Source: Antedon mediterranea
Lineage: Eukaryota; Echinodermata; Crinoidea; Comatulida; Antedonidae
Assembly: GCF_964355755.1 (NCBI RefSeq)
Contig: NC_092677.1
Location: 19,874,101-19,938,100, forward strand
Length of the DNA stretch: 64,000 nucleotides
Direction: 5' to 3'
Of this stretch, positions 32,969-45,700 are shown piece after piece. The first letter of the stretch is position 1. Every line of letters begins with the position of its first letter. The notes beneath the pieces are model-generated. The model worked only from the letters and a program-made list of their open reading frames with translations, ran no database searches and was not told the DNA's origin. Made by a program: the position numbers and the translations under genes.

Positions 32969-33705
32969 TTATCGACTGTAACTAATTTTATTCCTCAAGT
33001 TGATGCTGCTGTTAGCAAAGCAAATAGAATGTTGGGCATGATTCGTCAAAATTGCTGGTGTTTTAAAAATTCTAATACTTTAATTCATTTATATGTTTAT
33101 CTTGTCCGTCCCCATCTTGAATACTGTAGTGCTGTGTCTAATTCGTTTTCGTCTATTCATAGTACCCGTCTTCAAAGAGTCCAAGATCGTTTTGTACGTT
33201 TTGTGTATTCTACTTGTCATTGCCCTCCTTTATCTATCTCTCCCTTCTCTTGTCTCTCGTCGTTCCATGTTTGATTTTCAGTTTTTGTATAAGTGTATGA
33301 ATTCTCGTTTCAATTGTAATTTTATCTCCTTGTTTTCCTTTCATGTTAAAGCTGTTGGTTGTCGTACTCGTAATTCTAAATGTAATCTCCTTTATGTACC
33401 GTATTGCCGTGTTAATGTTACCAAGAATGGATTTATCTCGCGTATTTGTCTTCTTTTTAATAATTGTGTTGTTAAAGATAATTCTATTGATCTCTTTTTT
33501 GACCATTATAATTGTTTTTGTAATAAAATTAGTAAGATTGTATAACTTTGTTTTGTATAGGTCTTAAGATATATATAAACACCTTAGGCAATGAACATTA
33601 ATTCGAAACCGCCCGGTGATATATTGAAATATATATTTTATTCCATTCTGTAAGTGGCGGGTTTCCCGATGTTGAATGAGATTGTAAATAAATAAATAAA
33701 TAGAT
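32969..33705 (+). pseudogene. Jockey/CR1-like reverse transcriptase (segment 2) and 3' end
   Basis: It continues 29625-29841: KANRMLGMIRQNCWCFKNSN, LVRPHLEYCSAVSNSFSSIH, LQRVQDRFVRFVYSTCHCPP, then in the next frame FLYKCMNSRFNCNFISLFSF and FISRICLLFNNCVVKDNSID. The 3' UTR ends with (AAAT)n at about 33683-33702. The core and everything upstream are absent. Confidence 0.8.
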
Positions 33706-33707
33706 AT

Positions 33708-34050
33708 CTCAGCATAATTTAGAGTCTTATCTAAATGTAACAATAAGTTTGATTGTCTCATTAAGGAGATGCTGTGGATCAAAGAGTTAAAACCTACACT
33801 CAATAAACAATCGGATTCCATCAAAGCTAAATTGTTTATCTAACTCAGTAGGAGGAGCTAATTACTTAATTAGCCCTCAATTAGCATTTCCTGTCACCAA
33901 CTTTGGTGCTTAGTGCACATAATTATTATTGTTTTGTATTAACTTGATCTTGAAAATGGTTCTATGATGGTACCGAAACGTCAATCTCTCTTTTTGTCAT
34001 TACATTTTATATTGAAATTATAGTAAACGTCTTTTAATTTGTATAGTATA
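33708..34050 (+). pseudogene. Penelope-like element 3' end (GIY-YIG C-terminus and UTR)
   Basis: The plus strand reads NKFDCLIKEMLWIKELKPTL followed by NKQSDSIKAKLFI and a stop, the conserved last block of the GIY-YIG endonuclease part of Penelope-like elements. The 3' UTR has GGTTCTATGATGGTACCGAA with ACGTC, resembling the hairpin and ACGTC end commonly found in PLEs. Sequence 5' of it is missing. Confidence 0.7.
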
Positions 34051-34497
34051 GTACAGTACTGTACTGTACTGTCTGTATGTATGTATGTAGCCCTATGTAT
34101 GTATGTCATATATAGGCCTACTGTATATATTATAATAATAACAGACTACACTTTGGAGGGTCTTAAAATGCTGCCTCCAACTAGACTTAGTGGCCGTATA
34201 CCAATAACACTTTAAAAGTGATGTACTGTATATTTCCCTTAAATTGTATTCATTTAGGGAAACACTTATATTTAAAAAACTCCTATGGTGAATACAGTCA
34301 TCATGGAACCTAACATATGGGCCAACTATCAGGTAGAGATCAGTATGTGGTCCAAATGAATCGGGTCGTTTGGAAGCTCCTAACACAATTGTCAGTTTGG
34401 ATCTTGTTACATGTGTATGTATACTAAAGAGCATGGAAGCACGGAAAGCATGCATGTGTGGTTTTGATTCAACCGTTAGCTGGGCATAAGGCATTCA
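34051..34497. other. Microsatellites, no recognised gene
   Basis: Contains (GTACT)n-like and (GTAT)n runs near 34045-34110. A 133-codon minus-strand frame (34494-34093) crosses these repeats and has no recognisable domain; it is not supported as a gene. Confidence 0.4.
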
Positions 34498-34920
34498 GTG
34501 CTAGAAGAAATACCCACCCCAGAGCGTTTACCTCTTCCCATCCCAGAAAAATTACTACTTGTGTTATTAATTATGGTGACTGAGAGATTGGAATGTTCCA
34601 TTCATCGTCAAGCAATACGTTTGTATAAAGATATATTAAATCTATTATGGTTTGTCTTCAACATTATGATTCCAGAACTGTTTAACCGGTTTTCAGATAT
34701 TAAAAACAATTATCGTAGAAGGAGATATGTAAATGCGAGGCATCCTCTATTATTTTGTGCGGGTATTTTGCAGCACCATTAGACAGTTATACCACGATCG
34801 GAACATCGTTGAAGCTAAGTTTGTGTTAATTGTCAATAACTAATTAGCTAACTCAACTTAATTAGTGAACAGGGTTGCATTAGGATTCTAAAAGTAATGC
34901 GCGATTTACCGAATAGTCAA
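34498..34920. repeat. Single arm related to the 38-40 kb inverted repeat
   Basis: ACTGAGAGATTGGAATGTTC, TTTGTCTTCAACATTATGAT, AACCGGTTTTCAG, TATACCACGATCGGAA and TAATTAGTGAACAGGGTT occur here in the same order as in the arms at 38555-38800 and (inverted) 39200-39600. So the same repeat exists here in single-arm form. A 94-codon frame across it is not conserved in the other copies. Confidence 0.75.
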
Positions 34921-36547
34921 ATCTGCACCGGAGACACGAAGTGTAAACGGTTTTTGTGGTTCAACACCGAGCTGTTAAAGGTCATTGACGTGAAAATGTA
35001 ACATGTTGTCACAGAAATACAATATATTATGCAAACAAAATAGGTTTTTTGCTTAAAATACACCTTTTCTTGCTTAAAATAATAATTGTACGATATATTG
35101 TGCTGTTCGTTATTTTCTTTTGAAGGCACAAACAAATTTGTGATTTTTCTTTTCTGCTGAAAATATTGAAATTGTTCGTGTGCATTTTACCTTACCAGAA
35201 AGCCTAAAATAAATATTGGTGTAACTCTACCTGGCCGATTTTTATGTTGGCATAATTATTGAAAAAAGTGAAAAATATATATAATAATGACGTCTCAATG
35301 GATGAAAATTATATCTTTTTTAGGAACTGAAAAAGTACCATATAATAATTTTCCTTCATTGATACATTGTTATGCTAATTAAAAAATACATTTTTATTTT
35401 AAATATTTACCGTACCCTACCCTATTTGTACGCCAACCTAACAATTTAAGGCCTATTTAATGTACGTACAGTCTACAAGGCGGAAATGCAGTCATTTTAA
35501 AAAGAAAAATAATTGTTAGGCCCTAATTTTTAAAATAATAAATGATAATCTTAATAGCCACAAAGAAGATATTACATTCAAAATTAAATAAATTGTGTGT
35601 AAATTCGGATTATTATGTTTTTATATGAGATTTGTCGATATGTTCCAGTGTTTAAACGTTTAAACCATAGTCAGTTAAGTTCCACGTGTGCGCTTTGCAA
35701 TAGTGATTTGATTGACAGCACCGGGGTGATCGATGTAGTGTAAATGGGCGCAACTCAAGTTTATCTCGCAGTTTTTTTGGGTAGTGTAAATGGAAATTGC
35801 CTCCGAGTTCAACTCGTGTTCCTCTCTCAGTCGATAGTGTAAAAAGGGTACGAGTGACCACCTTTTTTTAACAAAAAATTTGTTTTTTTGTATGGTAAAT
35901 TACCTCCTGTAAGCGGCCAACCGAAAAATTTGTATTGACTTTTGACAAAAAAAAAATAATTTTAATTTTGCTTTATTATTAGCTTTATTTTAAAGCTTTT
36001 GTGCAAAATCGATTTTTTGTATTTATTAGGCGTTTGATTGAATAATATTTCATTCTTTTTTATTATTCTTGCATATATCCACTACTAGAAAGTAAATAAA
36101 TAGATAAATACTAGTAGGCCTATACTGACATTTAGGCCTGCTGTTGTTTTCGGGGTTTTTGTATTGATTTTGCAATTACTGTATATTATTATAACTTACC
36201 GAGATATTTTAAATCCTGTCTGTTGTAACTTCAATCACATATATTTTAGATTTACATTTAATTTATTTTAGGCAATGATAATGATTTATTTGATATTACT
36301 AAATCTCTAATTTACAAATTCTGTAAGTCATGTCAAAACTTCTTTGTGGATTTGAAACTCTTTAAACTGTTCGAAGTGCCAACCTAGATAACAGTGACCA
36401 TGATCACCTTTTTGTATTTTTTAGTTTATCAAATAAAAAACAATAAGTTTATCATAAACAATATATAGTCATATAAGTTCGGGTATGTCCTGGACTAAGT
36501 AAGTAAGTAGTAAATAAAAAAAAATGCACTTTAACTATTTCAATAGT
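34921..36547. other. Intergenic sequence, no recognised gene
   Basis: AT-rich, with short A/T runs and a few short frames (60-70 codons) lacking domains. It lies downstream of the MRPL38 stop codon and would include its transcript end. Confidence 0.4.
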
Positions 36548-36553
36548 TTAATT
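36548..36553 (-). promoter_or_regulatory. Possible polyadenylation signal of MRPL38
   Basis: ATTAAA on the minus strand about 33 bases after the MRPL38 stop codon. It is a common variant of AATAAA; in such AT-rich DNA it may occur by chance. Confidence 0.3.
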
Positions 36554-36585
36554 GTATATGCCTAAATAAACAGAGAAATCAACCA

Positions 36586-36701
36586 TCATTCTTGTGGTCT
36601 ATACCTATCTAAGTATTTTAATGGCTTCTTGTGTGGCCACTTTACTTGTGGTGCAATGTAAAGTGGTGGTGGGTGATACTCAAAAGACGGTTCCCTCATT
36701 T
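36586..36701 (-). CDS. MRPL38: MRPL38 last coding exon
   Basis: Acceptor TTTTTTTTCTTTACAG ends at 36702. The exon starts with two bases that finish a split codon (CAA), then [35 protein letters not shown] and TGA at 36586-36588. The vertebrate protein has the same MREP...YLDRYR end but is a few residues longer. Confidence 0.92.
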
Positions 36702-39700
36702 CTGTAAAGAAAAAAAATGATTTGGTAAAGTTTTTACAATGTTAATTACAGGTGTCTACTTCTCTCCTCTAATGATCTCACCCAACATAATCAGAAAGCT
36801 GGTGACAATCCTCAAATCAATAGTGACTCAATGCTTCACGGATCTAGAACACGCACATTTGGCACCTCTATTTAAATGTCAACTTAAAACTTTTCTTTTT
36901 AATTAATAATACTAGTATTGTTAGATGCTCTGTTCTTTACATAGATTGATAGACAGAAAACCCCGATTAAAAAATGATGTCTACAAAAAATGTTTTGTAA
37001 TCTAAAAATTATTTCAGATGCCAAAGCAGGATTGTTTATTGTCTATCTATGAAATCTATATACAGTATGAAAAAGCCTGTCTTCCTATGAGAAAAAAAAA
37101 AAAACTATAATAAAACTGTTCATAGATGACATTGCACTGAATAGCCAAGTTAACTTACGTAGTTGACGGTGGAAAACAGTTGTTACCGACCTGTCCCATC
37201 GACATTGAAAGAAGTTAACTCCAGCTGGTGTTATAATATCCTGGTACCTTTTGTAGAACTCCAGTGTACTGAATGTTCGTGAATGTGAATTACAACTGTG
37301 AAATACAATTTATAAAAATACAGTACATGTTGGAAAATTTAAGCAATCTAACAACAGAATGCTGAGCTCGCCTTGCCAAGATAGGAACTTTTAACAGTCT
37401 TTGATCGGCTGCGACAAATTCATATTACTAGGTAGGTAAGGTTTTTCGTTTTGTTTAACTTGTTGACAATGTTGGCATTAACTTGCACAAACCAGTTATT
37501 GTGTAGACTAGCTTTAATGTTTTGTTTCCCTAACTAATAACTTCTTATACACTACCGCAAATTTTTAATAGTAGGTAGTACTGTAGGTCCCAAATATGTA
37601 CATTATTCTCCAGTTTCTATAACCAAACATTTGAGGAAGCCAATTGGGCAACCGAAAATCAGTCAAATGTTTGAGGAGCATGGAAGTGATCGTGCCATTA
37701 CCACAGATGAAACCTTTGATCTAACAGAGCTTAGAATACTGTTGTTAGATTGCATTGGTTCAAAGTTGTATGTCTATTATGTATTTTTGTTCCTATCAAA
37801 GTTAGTATCTTAGTCATCTTTTAGCTTTGTTTATTAATTAAACGTTAATTTATGTTATTTTTTTGCCTTGCTAAACATACACAGAAAGCATTACAAAATA
37901 ATAGTAGTACCTATGAAACAAAGTCTTACCATGGTAGTTGCATTTGTTCTGATAAATCAAATTTTCCTTCTTGTTTGAATAGTACATACACAAAGCGGTG
38001 GTAACCTGTCCCCTTAGGTGGAAATGGTTGAAGATAATCATAAATAACTTGACCATTATTTACAGACTCACCAGGTACATTTGTTCTATAATTAAAAAAA
38101 TGATATAGTCATTTTGTTTTGAATAGCTGTACTTACATACGATGACGATTTTTAGATATATTCTTTATCTACTAAGTAAAAAAATATTTGTTTTCATGTT
38201 TTATAAAATACCACAAAACACAGAAAAACATTTGCGATTTAATACTTTGTTGAAACTTTCATTGTCATAGTCGAAATAGGAAATTACATGTAACGATACA
38301 CTCACTACAACATACCTACAGTATTAAATAATACAAACATTGAGAAGCAACTGTCTGCCAGTAATAAAGTTTATTTGTATGTGTATACTCACAGTAAGAC
38401 ATTTTTGCTCAAATGGTGACCAAAAAATGTATTTTCAAAATGTGTTATACACTGCTTATTGCAATACTATATCTACTATCTAAAGGCTTTAAGTTTATCC
38501 CCCAAGTGTCCATAAATTTACCTACTTGTGTTTATACCAAATAATTATACTGGGAGACTGAGAGATTGGAATGTTCCATTCATCGCCAATCAATACGTTT
38601 GTAAACGTATACTAAATCTATTAAAATAGTATTTTTTAAAGGAATTTGGTTTGTCTTCAACATTATGATGCTGTATTCGAGCTGTTTGACCGGTTTTCAG
38701 CTATTAAAAACAATTATCGTTGTTCAAGGAGATTGGTAAACACAACTTAATTAGTAAACAGGGTTACATCTGGTGGTTAAAATCAGTACCGAAACTATGA
38801 ACCAACTTTATATACCATCAAGTAAAAATTTCAGAACTAATACGTGATTTACCCAATTTTGCCCTTAAATTTATATACAGTATAGATAACTATATAAAAT
38901 GGAATCATTACATATAATCTCATTAAATGTCAGAGGAATAACTTTCAAGACAAACAAAATGCAATATTTAATTTGGCAAATGATAGTTGGTACACACTTT
39001 AGTAGATGCGTATCCATAGTAATAATAACAATTTAAATTTGGTTGTTATAACAAGTTGATTGACTATATACTTTGGTTGATGTTAATACTCCAAATCTAT
39101 ATATAAATTTACGTAAGGGCAAAATTCGGTAAATCGCGCCTTACTTCTAGAATTTTTACTCGATGGTACGGTATATAAAGTTGGTTCGTACTTTCGGTAC
39201 TGATTTTAACCACCTGATGTAACCCTGTTTACTAATTAAATTATGTTAGATAATTAGTTATTGACGATTAAAACGAATTTAGGTTCAACGATTTGCCCCA
39301 AATAGGGGTGTTTTCCGATCGTGGTATACACTGTCTAATGGATGTCCATCTTGAAAAATACCCGCCACAAAAATGCGAGGAGGCTTCGCATTTTCCTATC
39401 TCCTCCTACGATAATTGTTTTTAATAGCTGAAAACCGGTTGAACAGCTAGAGTACAGCATCATAATGTTGAAGACAGGCCGATTTTCTTTAAAAAATACT
39501 ATTTTGATAGATTTAATATACGATTATACAAATGTATTGATTTGCGATGAATGGAACATCCCAATCTTTCAGTCTGCCAGAGTTTGGTTTAACAGAAGTA
39601 GGTAAATTTATGAGCCCTTGGTTTAACACTTACGGTAGGTAAATATAATAATGGGCCCTTTGAGAATAAACTTGCAATACTTTGACAATACTGAATACCT

Positions 39701-42700
39701 ATTAACTGTTTTCGGTCCTCATTTGAATCGAGCATTTCTTACTGTGAATGTTCGTACTGTTAGATGTAATATAAAAATATATAAAAATAAACTTTATTAC
39801 TGAGATTGTGGATAGGCTCTACTGTTAGATATACAAATAAACTTTATACTGACAGTTCCTTCTCAACGTTTGTATTAATTAATAATTACCAATAATATAA
39901 ACTTCGTAGTGGTGTATCGTGACATGTACTTTAATATTTCAATCGATTATGACAGTGACAGTTTTAACAAAGTATTAAATCGCAAATTTTTTACTGTATT
40001 TAGAGGTATATTATTTATAGGCCTATAAAACATGAAAAAAATATTTCGTTACTGAGTGGATAAAGAATATATTTAAAAATTGTTCCTCTTTGTACCTATC
40101 CGCTTTCCCATCCCTCAACCCTATTACATACAAAACACAAATTCAAAAATTTTGACTCATTTTGTGGTAAGTTTCTCCTTCGGAAGTAATTCCCAGGGTG
40201 CTAATTTTAGTTGACTACATAAATCATCGTGTCTATTTATTCGTTTCTGTAAACGACAATGTATTATAGTCCTGCGGTACGTACATTTGAAATCGCCAGT
40301 TTTGTTACGCTGAAATTACTGTGTATTCGAGAACCATCTTTGGGTACCATCTAGTAATACTAAGAAAAAGAGTACCTTCTTTAGAAAAATAGAAAGCAAA
40401 GATTCTTCACGAGTAGACTTAATTTGTTTGTATTGCTTTATGGACATCGGTATAATAGGCCAAATATTTTAACCAAAACTTTTATATATAATCTTGTGAA
40501 TTTTCTACTATAGATTCTAAAATAATTGGTGAAGATATGAATGATATGTTTTAAACAATGATCTAGACCAAAAAGATATTTCAAGCTATACTCTTAACCT
40601 CAATATTAAGAAACTAAACTTAGTAGATATCTGGAGACATCTTTCCAAAAAAAATTCATTTTACATGGAGAATGTAAACGACTTTTATAATATAGTCCAA
40701 GAGCATTAGGGTTTGACCCGGACATTTCTCGTAACAAGTAAATTTGTTCAGAAAAGGTCCAGACCTATGTTTGGAACATCATACTAAAGTCCTGAAAAAT
40801 CCTCCTTTTGCTCTCCGAGAAATCAAAGATGTTGTCCAAAATGGCTGCCATTTTAATTAGTGTATAACTTTGTAACCGCTTGTGAGTATTGATTTTAGGG
40901 TCAAATATTTCACAATATATACATTCCTATTTGCTCTAACAGAAATTTTTCAACAAATGGCTGCTACTGCAGTTTCTGGCAGTTTGACCTTTGACCTGGT
41001 CTTATCATATATCGGTAATGGCTTGTCAAAGAGAATTGTGATTAGGCTCAAAATGTTAAAAACATGCTTATTTTTATTTGGTGTAATGAAATATTTTATC
41101 CCAAAATGACCGGAAGTGAGGTTATTGACCTCTTATTGATAATGGACTATTATTACAAAATATAGCTAAACATATACAAAAATTTGAGGGGTTTTCTTTT
41201 TTATATTTATGCAATTGTCAATAAAAGTTTGCTTATTTAATAAACACAAAGTATGGTTATTTGTTATTCATTTTTATTTTAAGAAATATGATTCTTCACG
41301 AGTAGACAAATTTGTTTGTATTGCTTGATGGACATCAGTTTATAGGCCAAATATTTTAACCAAAACTTTTATATATAATCTAATATAGATTGACCATGTG
41401 TACTAAACGTCAACAATACTGAGAAACTAATGAATATTCAAAAGCCAAAAAAAAAAAAGACTTCTTTCAAGAATCACCATCCCATACTGTCTATAAATAA
41501 AAACATGGTGCTTACACAAGCCAATGAAGAACTTCAGTGTCAGGTTTATGAAGATTACCATCAGGGTTTGTAAGTAATATTGTCCACCAATCATCATCAT
41601 TGCTTTCATATGAAATACTTGGACTTTCTTTAGTCTGTGTAACAAAAATGAATAAATTCTTAAAATTAATAAATTCTTAAATCAGTGCTTGCAGAATTGC
41701 CTGCCCGACGTCCCAGGCATTTAGAATTTCTTCACCCAGAATTCAGTTTCTTCAAGCAGAGCCTGTTCCGACTTTACAATTTTCACATGTAATGGTCGCG
41801 AAAATTATAAGAAAATGATGCCTTATTCAAATCTTTCAAATGTTGCAATTCATGTGTGTATGAAAAATATATCCTGTAAAGCCCAAAATGTGCGTGCGCC
41901 CTTTAAAATAAAGGGCATGATGTTGTTTAGAGTCGATCAGGCCTAGCCTAGTCTTAGTTACAGTATCTAGGTAGGCCTATTATTATTACTTTCTTGGCCT
42001 AGGTCCCTAGGCTATATATATAATATGGACAAAATGAATAAAATAGTTAACTTTGAATTGTGTATTCTTATTTATATTGTTTGTTGAGATGTTTTAAAAC
42101 ATTGAAATAAATTACAACCGACCGAAAATGCTACTCCCTACTCAGCCTGCGCCTTATTCAAAACAATGAAATTCCTAAGGGATATGTGCCTTGCACTTAT
42201 GAGTGGTATGTGCGCTATAAAAATCCTGTTATTGTATATTGTAAGAAGCATGGCGCCCTGGAGGATTGATCGCTAAAATAATATTCGAATTGGAATAAAA
42301 AATCTTACGACATTTCATAGGTAATTTTTTATTAATTGTATACTACTTGCTTGAAGAGTCTAGTGGTTGAGCGGTTAAGGCCGCAAACCATAGCTGTACA
42401 ATCGGCACCGGTTCAAGTCACTCCTCGACCATTGTTCTATTGGTAGAACAAGTCTTCTTGGATAAAACTGGAGGTCCAGTGTACACATCTGGCTTGTGTG
42501 CACTTTAATGAACCCAGTACATCTTTCAGGAAGAGTAGGGGGTTACCCCGGTGTATTGGTCCATTCAGCCCCTGTTGCTGTGGACAGACGAACGGGCACC
42601 GGTTGGTAAGTAGGGGAGTAGAAAGTTACTGTATGGTATGTGTCATCCACACCTGTGCACAATTCAGCCCAGTAGGCTGCAAGTCGTAGGTTATTCTCCC

Positions 42701-45700
42701 ATTTAAATTTACATCCATTAAAGCATTTAATATGCTGTATGTGTCACTAGCTGATGATCCAACTGATGTCGTTCGTTGTTTGGTAGAGTACATTAAATTT
42801 AGGGGGGTTTTCATTATCTAAAAGCCTATTAAACACGTGCCTCAACCACTGTGTAGCCAAAACGTTTATTTATTTACATCCCTAAATTTAAAATCGCGTA
42901 TTCAGTCATTTTACTGACGATAATTCAATTGTTTGACATTCATCGCAGAGGCGAAATACATTTGCCAATTTGGTTGGCCAAATTGTAGAAGACGAAAAAA
43001 AAAACTTGAATAGTGAAAATAAAAGGTTGCGAATTAGTTGAAAATGTTAAATCGCAAAAATTTGTGCCGCAAAATGTTGCCCTTTTAGTCCAGTCAAAAA
43101 TCACCCTCACCATGGTATAAGAACGTACCCTAATAAAATTTCATCCGTAGGTTCTATGTATATAGGTATTAATATTTCTTGATGTTGCGTCTTGCAAAGC
43201 TTGGGATTTTACGAGAAAATTAGACTTTTATACCCAATTTATAACCGCCTCATGTCGTATTATTGTGTACAGCGAATGCGACGAAGCGTGACTGAAATTA
43301 CGAGACGCCGTTAGCGCCCGTTGAAAAATGCATTAACAAAGCTAAAAACCTACAAAATTAATAGTTTATACAATAATTTAAATATAGTTTACAATAAATT
43401 GTATAATAAAATACATAACATATAAAGAAAACCCAATTATAAACTAAAATATTTACAGATATGTGTTTAAAAATGTACAAATCAAAATGGCCTTTCATAA
43501 AATAAAGTGCGCCCTCACGCGTCATACTTTTATCGGACTTGTATGGATGATTATATACAAGGCATTAATATACGAAACCCGATGCGGTTTGTTAGTTATT
43601 GCCTCTGCAAGAGGCAGAAAATTATTATTATATTTTCACAAATATATTTCTAGTTTTTATCATGGAAAAAAAGGATTGTATATATTTAAACACATTACAA
43701 CCTCCAGTCTACCATCATGATGGATTAAGTGAAGCGCCGTATTGTATCTGCTAAAGCGTAATGATCTCCTATAGTTATCTGGTTAGCCTATATTCTGGAC
43801 ATTCTTTTTTCACAGCATTACTTGCGCGGATATCACAATGCATAGTTTATTCACGATTATAGTCAATGTTAACTTGAGTAAGAATCATTTTTAAATGATA
43901 GTCCATTTCGCGTATACAATATAATAAGGATTTAAATTAATAAAGTCGTCTGAAATATTTTCTCATTGCCGGCCCGGTTATCCGCAACAATGTTAATCCT
44001 TGTGATTGTTAGTTTTGTTTAAGTTTCTTTGAATTGTTTATTGGCATCCATATCGTATGATGTGTGAGACAATTTCGTGTTTTAGAAAATGTAATCCTGC
44101 CACCGAAGATTCTTTATGTTCGAAGACGTCTGACGGATAACTGTTTTATTCTTTTACATTTAATTAATTAATTAATCTTCATCTTCACTTGAGCTAGGAA
44201 AATAGCCTACATCTTTGAGGTTTAAAACGTCATTTATAAGCATTTGAATAAGCCAACAAATTAAGCTAATGTTTTCTCCCAAGCTTTTTAAATATCATTT
44301 AAATGCATTAAAATGCGTCGAACTCGGCGGATAACAATATTTGAAATAAAAATGCATAGAAAACTTTTGTTCTGGACTTTACTTTTTCGTTTCAAGTGAG
44401 AACTTTCAGGTCGTGGAGGTGAATTGATTGTTTATGACATGCTTTTTTGTATAAAATGTCCAATAATAATTATCATTGTAGGACTACTCTCCACCAAAAA
44501 ACTTTATATTAGAAAGTATTTAATACGTCACGTCTTAAAAAAGGAGAATTGGGTAATACAGTATGTAGTTTCTCGCGAATCTTACATCACACTCCAACAT
44601 TCTCACTCTCTTTTATTTAGTGGAAAAACACTTTACCTTTAGAATGCTTTGAATTCTGGAAGACGACTTCGAACTTAAAGAATCATCATGAATGACGTTT
44701 ATTGGCTCAAACTTCACACATCGGTACGATGTGAAGGCCAGACGGATTCAGAGAGGATCAAACCGACTCCTCCTCCCCATTGGCAGTGGGCAGCGGTGGG
44801 TGGCGGCGGGTGAAAGGGGAAAATGAAAAATGTTGATTCAGACGAATGCCAACCAGCCCCTTTGATACGCTCTTAATAATTGTTGGAAAGTGAAAGTAGG
44901 TCTACTTGAGGTAGTATCTTTTGTATAGGCCTACGCGAAATGGATTATCCTTAAATAATTGGTTCTTACTCTAATTAAGATTATAATCGCGAATGATAGT
45001 TCAAAATATGCAATGCATTGTGATATCCACGCAAGTAGGCCTAATGCTGTGGAAAAAAAGAATGTCCAAAATAAAACCAGCAGAACTAACTATCATTACG
45101 CTTCAGCAGATATACAAATATACACTTAATCCATCATGATGGTATACTGGAGGTTGTAATGTGTTTAAATATATATAATCCGTTTTTCCATGATAAAAAA
45201 TATAAATAAATTTGTAAAAATAAAATATTCTGCCTCTTGCGTAAAAAAAGGCAATAACTAACAAACCGCATCGGGTTTCGTATATTAATGCCGTGTACTG
45301 TGTAACCATCCGGCCATACAAGTCCGACAAAAGTATGACAAAAACCGCATCGGGTTTCGTATATTAATGCCTTGTATATAATCATCCATACAAGTCCGGT
45401 AAAAGTATGACACGTGAGGGCGCACTTTATTTTATGAAAGGCCATTTTGATTTGTACATTTTTAAACACATATCTGTAAATATTTTAGTTTATAATTGGG
45501 TTTTCTTTATATGTTATGTATTTTATTATACAATTTATTGTAAACTATATTTAAATTATTGTATAAACTATTAATTTTGTAGGTTTTTAGCTTTGTTAAT
45601 GCATTTTTCAACGGGTGCTAACAGCGTCTCGTAATTTCAGTCACGCTTCGTCGCATTCGCTGTACACAATAATACGACATGAGGCGGTTATAAATTTGGT

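Noticed and set aside
34093-34494. 133-codon minus-strand frame downstream of MRPL38
   Set aside because: It runs through microsatellite and repeat sequence, has no recognised domain and no splice or start context.
43463-45469. Two similar frames starting [11 protein letters not shown] on opposite strands
   Set aside because: They lie in the two arms of one inverted repeat and diverge by indels; no protein family is recognised.
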